Shown piece after piece: positions 10,202 through 17,511 of a stretch of 64,000 nt of DNA. Origin of the DNA: Bradyrhizobium sp. Arg816. GTDB lineage: Bacteria; Pseudomonadota; Alphaproteobacteria; Rhizobiales; Xanthobacteraceae. Positions within the stretch are counted from its first letter, which is position 1; each line of letters opens with the position of its first letter. The notes below the pieces were generated by a model, which ran no database searches, was not told the origin of the DNA, and saw only the letters and a program-made list of their open reading frames with translations. Both the position numbers and the translations under genes were made by a program. The stretch is from NCBI RefSeq assembly GCF_029989365.1, contig NZ_JAPRAQ010000014.1, forward strand, positions 124,001 to 188,000. Direction: 5' to 3'.

Positions 10202-10884
10202 TGGATGATTTCGGTCTCTATCCGCGCGAGGAGCCTTTCGATCCGCTCGGCGTAATGCTGTTCAAGGCGCTCCAGGTGATCGCCTTCCTGTTCTTCCTCG
10301 CGCTCCTCGCGGTGTCGCCCGATGCCAAGGACGGCAAGATCGATTCCAAGGCCGAGTTCATGATCACGCTGGACTGGCCGGACAGCCATCCAGACGATCT
10401 CGACCTGTTCGTGCAGGATCCCGCCGGCAACATCGCCTGGTATCGCCACCGCGAAGCCGGCTTCCTCACGCTCGATCGCGACGACCGTGGCGGGGCCAAC
10501 GACTTCATCATGGTCAACGGCAAGAAGATCGCCTCGCCAATCCGCGAGGAGATCGTCACCGTCCGCGGCATCGTCGCCGGCGAATACACCGTGAATGTCT
10601 CGCATTTCGTGGCAACGACCGGCGAACCGGTCCAGGCCAATGTGAAGGTGCAGAAGCTCAATCCGACCGCGCAGGTGGTTTTCGACAATAAATTCACGCT
10701 CGATCACACCGGCGACGAGAAGACCGCGGTGCGGTTCCGGCTCGATGCCGAGGGCAAAGTGGTCAATGTGGACCAGCGGCCGAAATCGCTGCTGGAGACG
10801 TTCCGCAGCAGCTGGCGCAACGGCGCCGATCTCGACCCGCGGACGGGGGTGAGCAAGAACGCTGTGAGGGTGCGCCGTGACTAG
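10198..10884 (+). CDS. Single-span protein with beta-rich outer domain (TolR/ExbD-position partner)
   Basis: 228 aa. It starts at ATG 10198 overlapping the TGA of the channel gene (a second ATG follows immediately at 10201). One transmembrane helix at about 20-42 is preceded by Asp15, in the place where ExbD, TolR and MotB carry their proton-binding aspartate. The rest is predicted outside, with HPDDLDLFVQDPAGNIAWY at about 64-82 and a later GEYTVNVSHF, a pattern seen in DUF2135/YfaP-like beta-sandwich domains. No OmpA-type peptidoglycan-binding domain is visible. The partner role is inferred from order, topology and the aspartate. Confidence 0.75.
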   Translation: MMDDFGLYPREEPFDPLGVMLFKALQVIAFLFFLALLAVSPDAKDGKIDSKAEFMITLDWPDSHPDDLDLFVQDPAGNIAWYRHREAGFLTLDRDDRGGANDFIMVNGKKIASPIREEIVTVRGIVAGEYTVNVSHFVATTGEPVQANVKVQKLNPTAQVVFDNKFTLDHTGDEKTAVRFRLDAEGKVVNVDQRPKSLLETFRSSWRNGADLDPRTGVSKNAVRVRRD

Positions 10885-11482
10885 CCTGCAGACGGTCATC
10901 CTCACGCTGTCGGTGGCCTACGCCGTTATCGGCGCGCTGCTGCTGGTCGTGCTGGTCTATGCGCGGCTGCACTGGGCGCTGAAGGCGGTTGCGGTGGTCG
11001 TGACCAGCGCCTTCTATGTCGTCAGCTTCACCGAGATGCGCGGGCTGCTCGGCTGGGCCAGCGCCGACCGGCTGCCCGCCACCTTCAAGCTGCTGAAGGC
11101 CCGCATCGTCGAGCCGCATTCGCTGGAAGGCGATCCCGGCTCGATCTATCTCTGGGTCGAGCAGCTCGACGAGGACAATCGCCCGAGCGGCATCCCGCGC
11201 GCCTTTCGTGTACCCTACAATGACAGGCTGGCCGACAAGACCCATGCGGCGGAGAACGAAATCGCGCTGGGACATCCGCAAGGCGGCCGCGCCGCCGATT
11301 TCGGCGGCGGCGATGGCAGCCTCATCGACATGGTCCGGGAATATGTGACGCCCAAGACCATTCTGGAGACCAGCGGCGGCGATTCCTCGACCGGCGAATT
11401 CCTGGCACCACCCGCCGGCGCGCAAGGCGCGGTGTTCACCCCGATTCCGCCGCCCAGGATGCCGCCGAAGGACGAGCAATAG
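10877..11482 (+). CDS. Two-span membrane protein of unknown function
   Basis: 201 aa, GTG start overlapping the preceding gene by eight bases, so translation is likely coupled. Two hydrophobic helices at about 5-27 and 33-52 are followed by a mostly hydrophilic domain rich in Gly and Pro near the C-terminus (GGDGSLIDMVREYV, then PIPPPRMPPKDEQ at the end). I recognise no family. Tight linkage to the MotA/TolQ-like and single-span proteins suggests a third component of the same envelope complex. Confidence 0.75.
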   Translation: MTSLQTVILTLSVAYAVIGALLLVVLVYARLHWALKAVAVVVTSAFYVVSFTEMRGLLGWASADRLPATFKLLKARIVEPHSLEGDPGSIYLWVEQLDEDNRPSGIPRAFRVPYNDRLADKTHAAENEIALGHPQGGRAADFGGGDGSLIDMVREYVTPKTILETSGGDSSTGEFLAPPAGAQGAVFTPIPPPRMPPKDEQ

Positions 11483-11560
11483 GCTCTTCACCATCGCGAC
11501 AGGGGCAAGCTGGAAAACGCACCCGCACTGGCGCATCTTCTTGACGTCTCTCAATTTGGC

Positions 11561-11579
11561 CTTATCGGCTTCCGATAAG
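11561..11579. promoter_or_regulatory. Inverted repeat CTTATCGG/CCGATAAG
   Basis: A perfect 8-base inverted repeat with a 3-base spacer lies 20 bases before the phosphoesterase start, after a TTGACG at 11541-11546. It could be an operator or a weak hairpin; a T-run after it is lacking. It falls in the only sizeable gap (11483-11599) within the cluster. Confidence 0.35.
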
Positions 11580-11599
11580 ACCTTTGGGGTGGAGGGTGC

Positions 11600-12340
11600 G
11601 TGCTTCTCGCTGTCTTCTCGGATATCCACGGCAACCGGCAGGCGTTCGAGGCCTGCCTGAAGCTTGCCCGCGCGAAGGGCGCGGAGCGGTTTGTCCTGCT
11701 CGGCGATTTCGTCGGCTATGGCGCCGATCCGGAATGGGTCGTGGATACCGTGATGGGTCTGGTCCGGGAGGGCGCCATCGCCGTCCGCGGCAATCATGAC
11801 GAGGCGGTCAACACCACGACCGAAGCCATGAATGCGGAGGCGCAGATCGCGATCGAATGGACGCGCGGGCGGCTCGACGTCGCGCAACGGCGGTTCCTCG
11901 CCGAGCTGCCGATGCTGGTGGATGAGAAGGAGCGCCTTTACGTCCACTCGGAAGCCTCGAGCCCGCAGCGCTGGCACTATGTCCGTTCGACGGCGGATGC
12001 CGCCAAGAGCCTGATATCGACGCCCGCCCATGTCACCTTCTGCGGCCACATCCATCGCCCGGCGCTCTATTCGATGTCGGTGACGGCGAAGATGACGAGC
12101 CTCGTGCCCAAGACTGATGTTTCCGTGCCGCTCTTGCGCGGGCGGCAATGGCTGGTCGTGCTCGGGTCGGTCGGCCAGCCTCGCGATGGCGATCCATCCG
12201 CAGCCTTCGTGCTGTTCGACACCGTGTCGTGCCAGATCACCTATTGCCGCGCGCCCTACGACATCGCGAGCGCGGCGAACAAGATTCGCGAGAACGGCCT
12301 GCCGCCCTGGCTCGCCGACCGGCTGTTGCAGGGACGCTAG
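11600..12340 (+). CDS. Calcineurin-like metallophosphoesterase
   Basis: 246 aa cytosolic phosphoesterase. Motifs are in order: FSDIHGN at 6-12, GDFVGYGADP at about 35-44, GNHDEA at about 64-69, and CGHIHRP, which together form the two-metal site. GTG start has GGAGGG five bases upstream. It is followed after six bases by the kinase gene, so an opposed kinase/phosphatase pair in one transcript is likely. Members of this fold act on proteins, nucleotides or small phosphoesters, so dephosphorylation of the kinase's target is a hypothesis only. Confidence 0.85.
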   Translation: MLLAVFSDIHGNRQAFEACLKLARAKGAERFVLLGDFVGYGADPEWVVDTVMGLVREGAIAVRGNHDEAVNTTTEAMNAEAQIAIEWTRGRLDVAQRRFLAELPMLVDEKERLYVHSEASSPQRWHYVRSTADAAKSLISTPAHVTFCGHIHRPALYSMSVTAKMTSLVPKTDVSVPLLRGRQWLVVLGSVGQPRDGDPSAAFVLFDTVSCQITYCRAPYDIASAANKIRENGLPPWLADRLLQGR

Positions 12341-12346
12341 AGGCCG

Positions 12347-13780
12347 ATGCCGCAACCCCTGGTCAAATCAGGCGCCGAGATTGACGGCTACACCATCGGC
12401 GAATGCGTCCATGCCGGCGGCATGGCGACGCTGTGGACCGTCACCCATCCCGGCATCGACGTGCCGCTGCTGATGAAGATTCCGCGGGTGTCGGAGGGCG
12501 AGGACCCCGCCGCGATCGTCTCGTTCGAGATGGAGATGATGATCTTGCCGCGGCTCGCCGGGCCGCACGTGCCCTCGTGTTTCGGCACCGGCGACTTCGC
12601 GCACCAGGCCTACGCCGTGATCGAGCGCATTCCCGGGACCACGCTCTACAAGCGGCTGCCCGACCTGCCGCTCCCGTACGAGGAGGCGCGGCAGCTCGTC
12701 GCAAAGATCGCCGCCGCGCTGGCCGATCTGCACCGGCAGAACGTGATCCATCACGACATCAAGCCGAGCAGCATCATGTTCCGCGATAGCGGCGAGGCGG
12801 TCCTGATCGATTACGGCCTGTCGCACCACAACCATCTGCCCGACCTGTTGCAGGAAGAATTCCGCCTGCCTTACGGCACCGCGCCCTACATGGCGCCCGA
12901 GCGGCTGTTGGGGGTACGCGACGATCCGCGCAGCGATCTGTTTTCGCTGGGTGTGCTGCTCTATTTCTTCACCACCGGCGAGCGTCCCTTCGGCGAGGGC
13001 GAGACGCTGCGCGCGATGCGTCGCCGGCTGTGGCGCGATCCGCATCCGCCGCGCGAATTGCGCGCGGACTATCCGCCCTGGCTTCAGGAGGTGGTGCTGC
13101 GCTGTCTCGCGATCGAGCCGGTGTGGCGCTATCCGACCGCGTCCCAGCTCGCCTTCGATCTCGCTCATCCGGAACAGGTCAAGCTCACTGCTCGTTCGGA
13201 ACGGCTGAAGCGCGACCCCTTGAGCGTCGCCTGGCGGCGGCGCTTCAACCTGGGCGTCATGGCGCCACGCGCGAAATCGGACGTGGCCGCGCAAATCGCC
13301 TCCAGCCCGATCCTCGCGGTCGCGCTCGACACGGTGGAAGGCGCGGGCGAGCTGAACGAGGCGCTGCGCGTGACGACCGAGCGCATTCTCGCGACGCTGC
13401 CTTCGGCGCGGCTTGCCTGCGTCAACGTGCTCAAGCTCAACCGCATCGCGATCGACCGGAGGCTCGACGAGCAGGGCTCCAACAAGCATATCGACCGCCT
13501 GGTCGCGCTCCGGCATTGGGCGACGCCGCTCAAGCTGGATGAGAGCCGGCTGTCGGTTCACGTGCTGGAGGCCGTCGACCCCGCCGCGGCGCTGCTGGAA
13601 TTCGCCGAGGTCAATCAGGTCGACCACGTCATCATCGGCGCACGACAGAGCTCGTTCCGCCGCACGCTGCTCGGCAGCGTCTCGGCCAAGGTGGCCTCGG
13701 AGGCGGCCTGCACCGTCACCGTGGTGCGGCCGCCGCGGATGGCTTCGGCGAAACCAGACGCCGGCGTCGTGTGGGGCTAA
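12347..13780 (+). CDS. Ser/Thr protein kinase fused to universal stress protein domain
   Basis: 477 aa. The Hanks-type kinase domain covers about 12-280: glycine loop GECVHAGGMATLW, ATP lysine Lys44 in LLMKIP, catalytic loop HHDIKPSSIMF with Asp137 and Lys139, magnesium loop IDYGLS with Asp155, and APE at 183-185. The usual catalytic-loop Asn is Ser142 and DFG reads DYG, so activity may be altered. A UspA-type domain fills about 310-465, ending with the nucleotide-binding style HVIIGARQSSFRRTLLGSVS. No membrane span is seen. It is the last gene of the cluster, followed by repeats and a hairpin. Confidence 0.85.
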   Translation: MPQPLVKSGAEIDGYTIGECVHAGGMATLWTVTHPGIDVPLLMKIPRVSEGEDPAAIVSFEMEMMILPRLAGPHVPSCFGTGDFAHQAYAVIERIPGTTLYKRLPDLPLPYEEARQLVAKIAAALADLHRQNVIHHDIKPSSIMFRDSGEAVLIDYGLSHHNHLPDLLQEEFRLPYGTAPYMAPERLLGVRDDPRSDLFSLGVLLYFFTTGERPFGEGETLRAMRRRLWRDPHPPRELRADYPPWLQEVVLRCLAIEPVWRYPTASQLAFDLAHPEQVKLTARSERLKRDPLSVAWRRRFNLGVMAPRAKSDVAAQIASSPILAVALDTVEGAGELNEALRVTTERILATLPSARLACVNVLKLNRIAIDRRLDEQGSNKHIDRLVALRHWATPLKLDESRLSVHVLEAVDPAAALLEFAEVNQVDHVIIGARQSSFRRTLLGSVSAKVASEAACTVTVVRPPRMASAKPDAGVVWG

Positions 13781-13829
13781 AGCATGATCCGGAAAAGTGC
13801 GAAGCGGTTTTCCGAAAAGATCATGCTTA
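13780..13829. repeat. AGCATGATCCGGAAAAG palindromic repeat, copy 1
   Basis: An imperfect palindrome of about 50 bases runs from AAGCATGATCCGGAAAAG to TCCGAAAAGATCATGCTT. It directly follows the kinase stop codon. A near-identical copy is at 28560-28609. Similar elements occur widely between genes in Bradyrhizobium. Confidence 0.75.
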
Positions 13830-13837
13830 AACAAGAA

Positions 13838-13866
13838 CCTAAAGCGCGATCTCATCGCGCTTTAGG
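13838..13866. terminator. Strong 13-base hairpin after the kinase-USP gene
   Basis: CCTAAAGCGCGAT and ATCGCGCTTTAGG pair perfectly around a CTC loop. No U-tract follows, so it may be a dispersed repeat or a processing/attenuating hairpin rather than a classical intrinsic terminator. It separates the kinase gene from the convergent zinc-ribbon gene. Confidence 0.5.
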
Positions 13867-13871
13867 AAAGA

Positions 13872-14063
13872 TCACGCCGCGCGGGCGGCGTGGACGGAGC
13901 GCTTGCGGCGGATCGGCCAGCAGAATTGCGGGCCGGGCTCGCCGTGATCCGCGCCGCCGCCGAAATACTGGATGATCTCGCGGCAGGGCTCGCAATTGAA
14001 GAGGTTACGCGACGCGGATGCCTTGGTCATTTCCTTCAGGCAGTTCGGGCAGTGCGGTTTCAT
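13872..14063 (-). CDS. Small zinc-ribbon protein, 63 aa
   Basis: Begins MKPHCPNCLKEMTKA and has a second Cys pair in FNCEPCREII, giving a CxxC...CxxC zinc-ribbon arrangement in the first 30 residues. The C-terminal half is basic and looks disordered. Zinc binding is likely; a partner or nucleic-acid role is unknown. The gene stands alone between hairpins and a GC-rich stretch. Confidence 0.6.
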   Translation of the reverse strand: MKPHCPNCLKEMTKASASRNLFNCEPCREIIQYFGGGADHGEPGPQFCWPIRRKRSVHAARAA

Positions 14064-14085
14064 CGAGCGTGGTCCAGAAAAGAAT

Positions 14086-14265
14086 TCAATGCCGGCGCGG
14101 TGACCGGAGCGGGTGGTCCGGGTCCGCCATCTCGGGCCCGGTGTCGTCGCGCCTCTCGCCTTCGGTGCGTTCGAGCCGACCGAAGAAATAGTCGAGGTCA
14201 GGATGCGGGCGTCGCGGGATGCGGCACCTGCGCTTCGCTTGACGCTTCACGAGCGCGATCTGCAT
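14086..14265 (-). CDS. Small basic protein, 59 aa
   Basis: Starts MQIALVKRQAKRRCRIPRR only a few bases after the stop of the upstream 46-residue membrane peptide, suggesting a bicistronic message. It is rich in Arg and Asp with a central DLDYFFGRLE segment. I do not recognise it. Coding is supported by the tight spacing only, so confidence is modest. Confidence 0.4.
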   Translation of the reverse strand: MQIALVKRQAKRRCRIPRRPHPDLDYFFGRLERTEGERRDDTGPEMADPDHPLRSPRRH

Positions 14266-14269
14266 GGGC

Positions 14270-14410
14270 TCAGGCCCTGTACCAGTCGCGACGGACGATG
14301 CGGGCCGAACGTGCCGGGACCCTCGCCGGTCCGGCCGATGGGCCAAACACAACAAACGCACTGAAACCAAGCCACAACGCCACGCCAGTCCAAACCAGGG
14401 TCGTCGTCAT
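14270..14410 (-). CDS. Small membrane peptide, 46 aa
   Basis: ATG at 14410 has GGGAG eight bases upstream. The peptide MTTTLVWTGVALWLGFSAFV continues as one transmembrane helix followed by a basic, Arg-rich tail, so the N-terminus is probably outside. Such single-span peptides are common in this genus and mostly uncharacterised. It probably shares a transcript with the 59-residue ORF downstream. Confidence 0.5.
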   Translation of the reverse strand: MTTTLVWTGVALWLGFSAFVVFGPSAGPARVPARSARIVRRDWYRA

Positions 14411-14565
14411 GATGTGCTCCCGCGAAAACAGGCAAGAATCACTAGCGGTGATTTGCACGAATCAGGGAAGCCCGGAGGAGTACGGATCAAGGTTGCAATT
14501 TTAGGCATTGCGGGCCGCAACACCCGCAAGATCCGCAGCTTTTCAGCGAATGTCTTGCTTGCGCT

Positions 14566-15267
14566 TCAGATCGCTTCGCCGCGTGCGCCTGCGGCGGCGT
14601 TGCGGATCGCGGCGATGTTGGTCTTGTACGCTTCCTGCGTGCCGCCCTTGAACACGGAGGTGCCGGCGACGAAGGCGTTGGCGCCCGCCGCGGCCAGGGG
14701 ACCCGCGACATCGGGACCGACGCCGCCATCGACCTCGATGTCGATCGGCCGTCCCGCCGTCATCGCGCGGATGTCGCGGATCTTGCCGATCGCGGAGGGG
14801 ATGAAGGCCTGGCCACCGAAGCCCGGATTGACCGACATCACCAGCACGAGGTCGACGAGGTCGATGACGTATTCGAGCACGCTGATCGGCGTGCCCGGAT
14901 TGAGCGAGACGCCGGCCTTCTTGCCGAGCGCGCGGATCGCCTGGAGCGAGCGGTGCAGATGGGGACCGGCTTCTGCATGCACGGTGATGTGGTCACAGCC
15001 GGCTTTGGCGAAGGCCTCGAGATAGGGGTCGCAGGGCGAGATCATCAGATGCGCGTCGAATATCTTCTTGGTGTGCGGGCGCATCGCCTTGATGACGTCG
15101 GGGCCGTAGGAGATGTTGGGAACGAAATGACCGTCCATCACGTCGAGATGGATCCAATCGGCGCCGGCCGCGTCCACCGCGCGCACCTCTTCGCCGAGCT
15201 TGGAGAAGTCCGAGGCGAGGATCGAGGGCGCGATGGCCAGGGGGCGGGGAGTGAAGGCTTGGGTCAT
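14566..15267 (-). CDS. rpe: Ribulose-phosphate 3-epimerase
   Basis: TIM-barrel epimerase (233 aa) interconverting ribulose 5-phosphate and xylulose 5-phosphate in the pentose phosphate and Calvin pathways. Visible motifs are APSILASDFSKLGEE at 13-27, the metal site HLDVMDGHFVPN at about 40-51, DAHLMIS, MSVNPGFGGQ and IEVDGGV, which carry the active-site His and Asp residues. The start at 15267 was chosen because the family begins just there; 84 open codons upstream are not homologous-looking. The gene is single, not within a cbb cluster here. Confidence 0.95.
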   Translation of the reverse strand: MTQAFTPRPLAIAPSILASDFSKLGEEVRAVDAAGADWIHLDVMDGHFVPNISYGPDVIKAMRPHTKKIFDAHLMISPCDPYLEAFAKAGCDHITVHAEAGPHLHRSLQAIRALGKKAGVSLNPGTPISVLEYVIDLVDLVLVMSVNPGFGGQAFIPSAIGKIRDIRAMTAGRPIDIEVDGGVGPDVAGPLAAAGANAFVAGTSVFKGGTQEAYKTNIAAIRNAAAGARGEAI

Positions 15268-15518
15268 GGCGCGGTGTCCCGTGGCGGCCGTGAAAGATGA
15301 TGCTCGCCTAACATGGGCCTCTCCGCCGGGCAATGCAGGGGTGGTGTGCTTCCTGTGGGCGGAAATTTCTGCCGCGACCGGCATGAATTGCCGGTGTTCC
15401 CGGGCCGCGCCAGGCGTCGCGAAGGCGGATTTCATTGAGCTTTTTGCGCTGGCACGACGCTTGCTGACGTCACCGACAGAACATTGGCTGCGGCGTGCCG
15501 CATCGTTGGAGTTGTGCA

Positions 15519-16301
15519 ATGTTGTTTGCCCTTGGTGCCGTATCGAGCGCGCTCGACGCGATCCAGTCGCTGACGAACTCGAAATCGTCCTCGTCGACCC
15601 AGAAGACGGGGTCTTCGCAGAGCGCGCCGACCAATCCGTTCGCGATCGACAGCGGCAGCAGCACGACCAGCGGCGCGACCTCGTCGGTCAATGCGGGCAA
15701 AACTCCGCAGATCTCGCCGGAGACGATGAACGCGCTGTTCGCCGCGCAGAGCCAGTCGTCCAGCAGCACCGGCAGCACGGCCGGCTCGAGCTCGACGTCT
15801 TCGACCCCGACGAGCCGCGACGCCGCGCTGAAGGACCTGTTCTCCCAGATCGACGGGGACGGCGACGGCAAGATCACCAAGTCCGAATTCGAGAACGCGC
15901 TGGGGGCCGGCGGCACCAACCTCGCGCAGGCCGACGACGTGTTCTCGAAGATGGATACGAATTCCGACGGCAGCGTCAGCCTGGATGAGATGTCGAAGGC
16001 ACTGAAGAGCGGCCATCACGGCCAGCATGCCCACGGTGCCGGCGGCTCCGGCGACGGATCGGATTCCGCCTCGAAGGCGAGCGGCGGATCGACCTCGACC
16101 ACGACGATCGCCGCCGACGGCTCGACCACCACCACCGTCACCTATGCCGACGGCTTCAAGATGTCGACGACGGTCCCGGGCGCCTCCAGCTCCTCTCGCA
16201 ATTCGGCCTACGATCTGTTCGCGCAGTTGATGCAGCGGCAAGGCGGGCAGGGGCAAGGCCCCTCAGCGGCCGCCGGCTCGTCGATGTCGATGAGCGTGTG
16301 A
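15519..16301 (+). CDS. EF-hand calcium-binding protein with Ser/Thr-rich linkers
   Basis: 260 aa. Two canonical EF-hand loops are visible: DGDGDGKITKSE at 112-123 and DTNSDGSVSLDE at 146-157, each with Asp at positions 1, 3 and 5 and Glu at 12. Both flanks (20-100 and 165-235) are extremely rich in Ser, Thr, Gly and Ala, and the C-terminus is Gln/Gly-rich. The N-terminus MLFALGAVSSALDAI is hydrophobic but not a clear signal peptide. GGAG lies eight bases before the ATG. A calcium sensor or surface/secreted adhesin-like protein is possible; location is uncertain. Confidence 0.8.
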   Translation: MLFALGAVSSALDAIQSLTNSKSSSSTQKTGSSQSAPTNPFAIDSGSSTTSGATSSVNAGKTPQISPETMNALFAAQSQSSSSTGSTAGSSSTSSTPTSRDAALKDLFSQIDGDGDGKITKSEFENALGAGGTNLAQADDVFSKMDTNSDGSVSLDEMSKALKSGHHGQHAHGAGGSGDGSDSASKASGGSTSTTTIAADGSTTTTVTYADGFKMSTTVPGASSSSRNSAYDLFAQLMQRQGGQGQGPSAAAGSSMSMSV

Positions 16302-16330
16302 GCTAAGAGCGATCCCTCGGCAAATGACGC

Positions 16331-16435
16331 TGTCATGCCCCGCGAAAGCGGGGCATCCAGTACGCCACGGCCTTCCGGTTCAATCACGACCGTCTCTGGA
16401 ATACTGGATCGCCCGGTCTTCGCCGGGCGATGACA
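16331..16435. repeat. TGTCATGCCCCGC...ATGACA palindromic element
   Basis: About 105 bases bounded by TGTCAT and ATGACA. Two hairpins lie inside: ATGCCCCGC-GAAA-GCGGGGCAT at 16335-16356 and TCGCCCGG-TCTTCG-CCGGGCGA at 16409-16430. This is a dispersed intergenic repeat. It lies between the convergent EF-hand and P1 peptidase genes and could double as a bidirectional transcription barrier. Confidence 0.7.
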
Positions 16436-16458
16436 CCTAATGTGTGACGGGCGTTTAA

Positions 16459-17484
16459 CTACCCGCCGAACCGATCCTTCCACGCCGGCTGCGCGCCAGG
16501 GAACGGCAGCGCCGTCGCGCTGTACACGCCGCGCGCGATCGCGCGCGCGACAACGTTGGCGGCGACCGTGCCGAGCTCGGTGAGGCCGACCAGCGGCTCG
16601 ATCGGCTTCTCACAGGTCGCAGCCGCAAACAGCACGTCGCCGTCGGTCGGGGCATGGACCGGATAGATGGCGCGGGCAAATCCGGTGTGCGCGATCATCG
16701 CCAGCCGCTTGGCCTGGGCCTTGGTCAGCGTGGCATCGGTGACGACGGCGCCGATCGTGGTGTTCTCGCGCGCGCTCGCGGCGGGGCCGCCCTTGATGCG
16801 CATCGCCAGCATGTCCGGCGTGAATTTGGCCGGCAGGCCGCGCCCGCCGAACTCGCCGTTGTCCTCGAACGGCGCCGCCCAGAACCACGGTCCCTCGCCG
16901 ACGGTTGCGCTGCCAACCGCGTTGACGACAATGATGGCGGCGACCTTGATGCCGTTGGGCAGGACCGCCGAGGCCGAGCCGAGCCCGCCCTTGAAGGTCG
17001 CGGTGGTACAGCCAAGGCCCGCGCCGACGCTGCCCAGCGCGAAATCGTGGCGCGCGGCCACAGCTGCCGCGTAACCGAGATCGCGATAGGGCGCGAAGCG
17101 ACCCCAGGCCTTGTCGCCGCCGTTGAGCAGGTCGAACACGATGGCGCCCGGCACGATCGGGATCACCGCCTCGCGAATCCGGAAGCCGCGGCCCTGTTCG
17201 GCAAGCCAGGCCTGGACGCCGCCGCCGGCCTCGATGCCAAAGGCGGAGCCGCCGGACAGTGCAATCGCATCGACGCGCTCGACCGTGCTGGCAAGGTCGA
17301 GCAGCGCATCCTCGCGCGTGCCGGGCCCGCCGCCGCGCACGTCGATCGCGGCGACCGCCGGGGCATCGAAGATGATCGCAGTCGTGCCGGAGGCTATTTT
17401 CGCATCCTCGGCATGGCCGACCCGGACGCCGGCGATATCGGTGAGCAGATTTTTCAAGGCCGGCACTCCATGCGCTTCAGGCAT
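16459..17484 (-). CDS. P1 family peptidase (DmpA-type aminopeptidase homolog)
   Basis: 341 aa, family length. P1 proteins are N-terminal-nucleophile hydrolases that self-cleave into two chains. The expected cleavage/nucleophile region is visible as NTTIGAVVTDA with Thr242/Thr243, preceded by the conserved NAVGS at 188-192 and AFGIEAGGGVQ at 81-91. Members release N-terminal D- or L-residues or cut beta-peptides; the specificity is open. No signal peptide is seen. It lies 28 bases downstream of the hybrid kinase gene on the same strand and may be co-transcribed. Confidence 0.88.
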   Translation of the reverse strand: MPEAHGVPALKNLLTDIAGVRVGHAEDAKIASGTTAIIFDAPAVAAIDVRGGGPGTREDALLDLASTVERVDAIALSGGSAFGIEAGGGVQAWLAEQGRGFRIREAVIPIVPGAIVFDLLNGGDKAWGRFAPYRDLGYAAAVAARHDFALGSVGAGLGCTTATFKGGLGSASAVLPNGIKVAAIIVVNAVGSATVGEGPWFWAAPFEDNGEFGGRGLPAKFTPDMLAMRIKGGPAASARENTTIGAVVTDATLTKAQAKRLAMIAHTGFARAIYPVHAPTDGDVLFAAATCEKPIEPLVGLTELGTVAANVVARAIARGVYSATALPFPGAQPAWKDRFGG

Positions 17485-17511
17485 CAGCGATAGCGCACCG
17501 ATGCCGCTCGC

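Noticed and set aside
9431..11482. Zorya defence system
   Set aside because: The first protein is MotA/TolQ-like, but no OmpA-type ZorB, ZorC or helicase ZorD is encoded next to it.
10763..12355. A 530-codon open frame opposite the phosphoesterase region
   Set aside because: Antisense shadow crossing several well-supported genes and a gap.
13780..13829. Possible CRISPR or insertion sequence remnant
   Set aside because: The repeats are single palindromes at scattered places, without regular spacers, a cas gene or a transposase.
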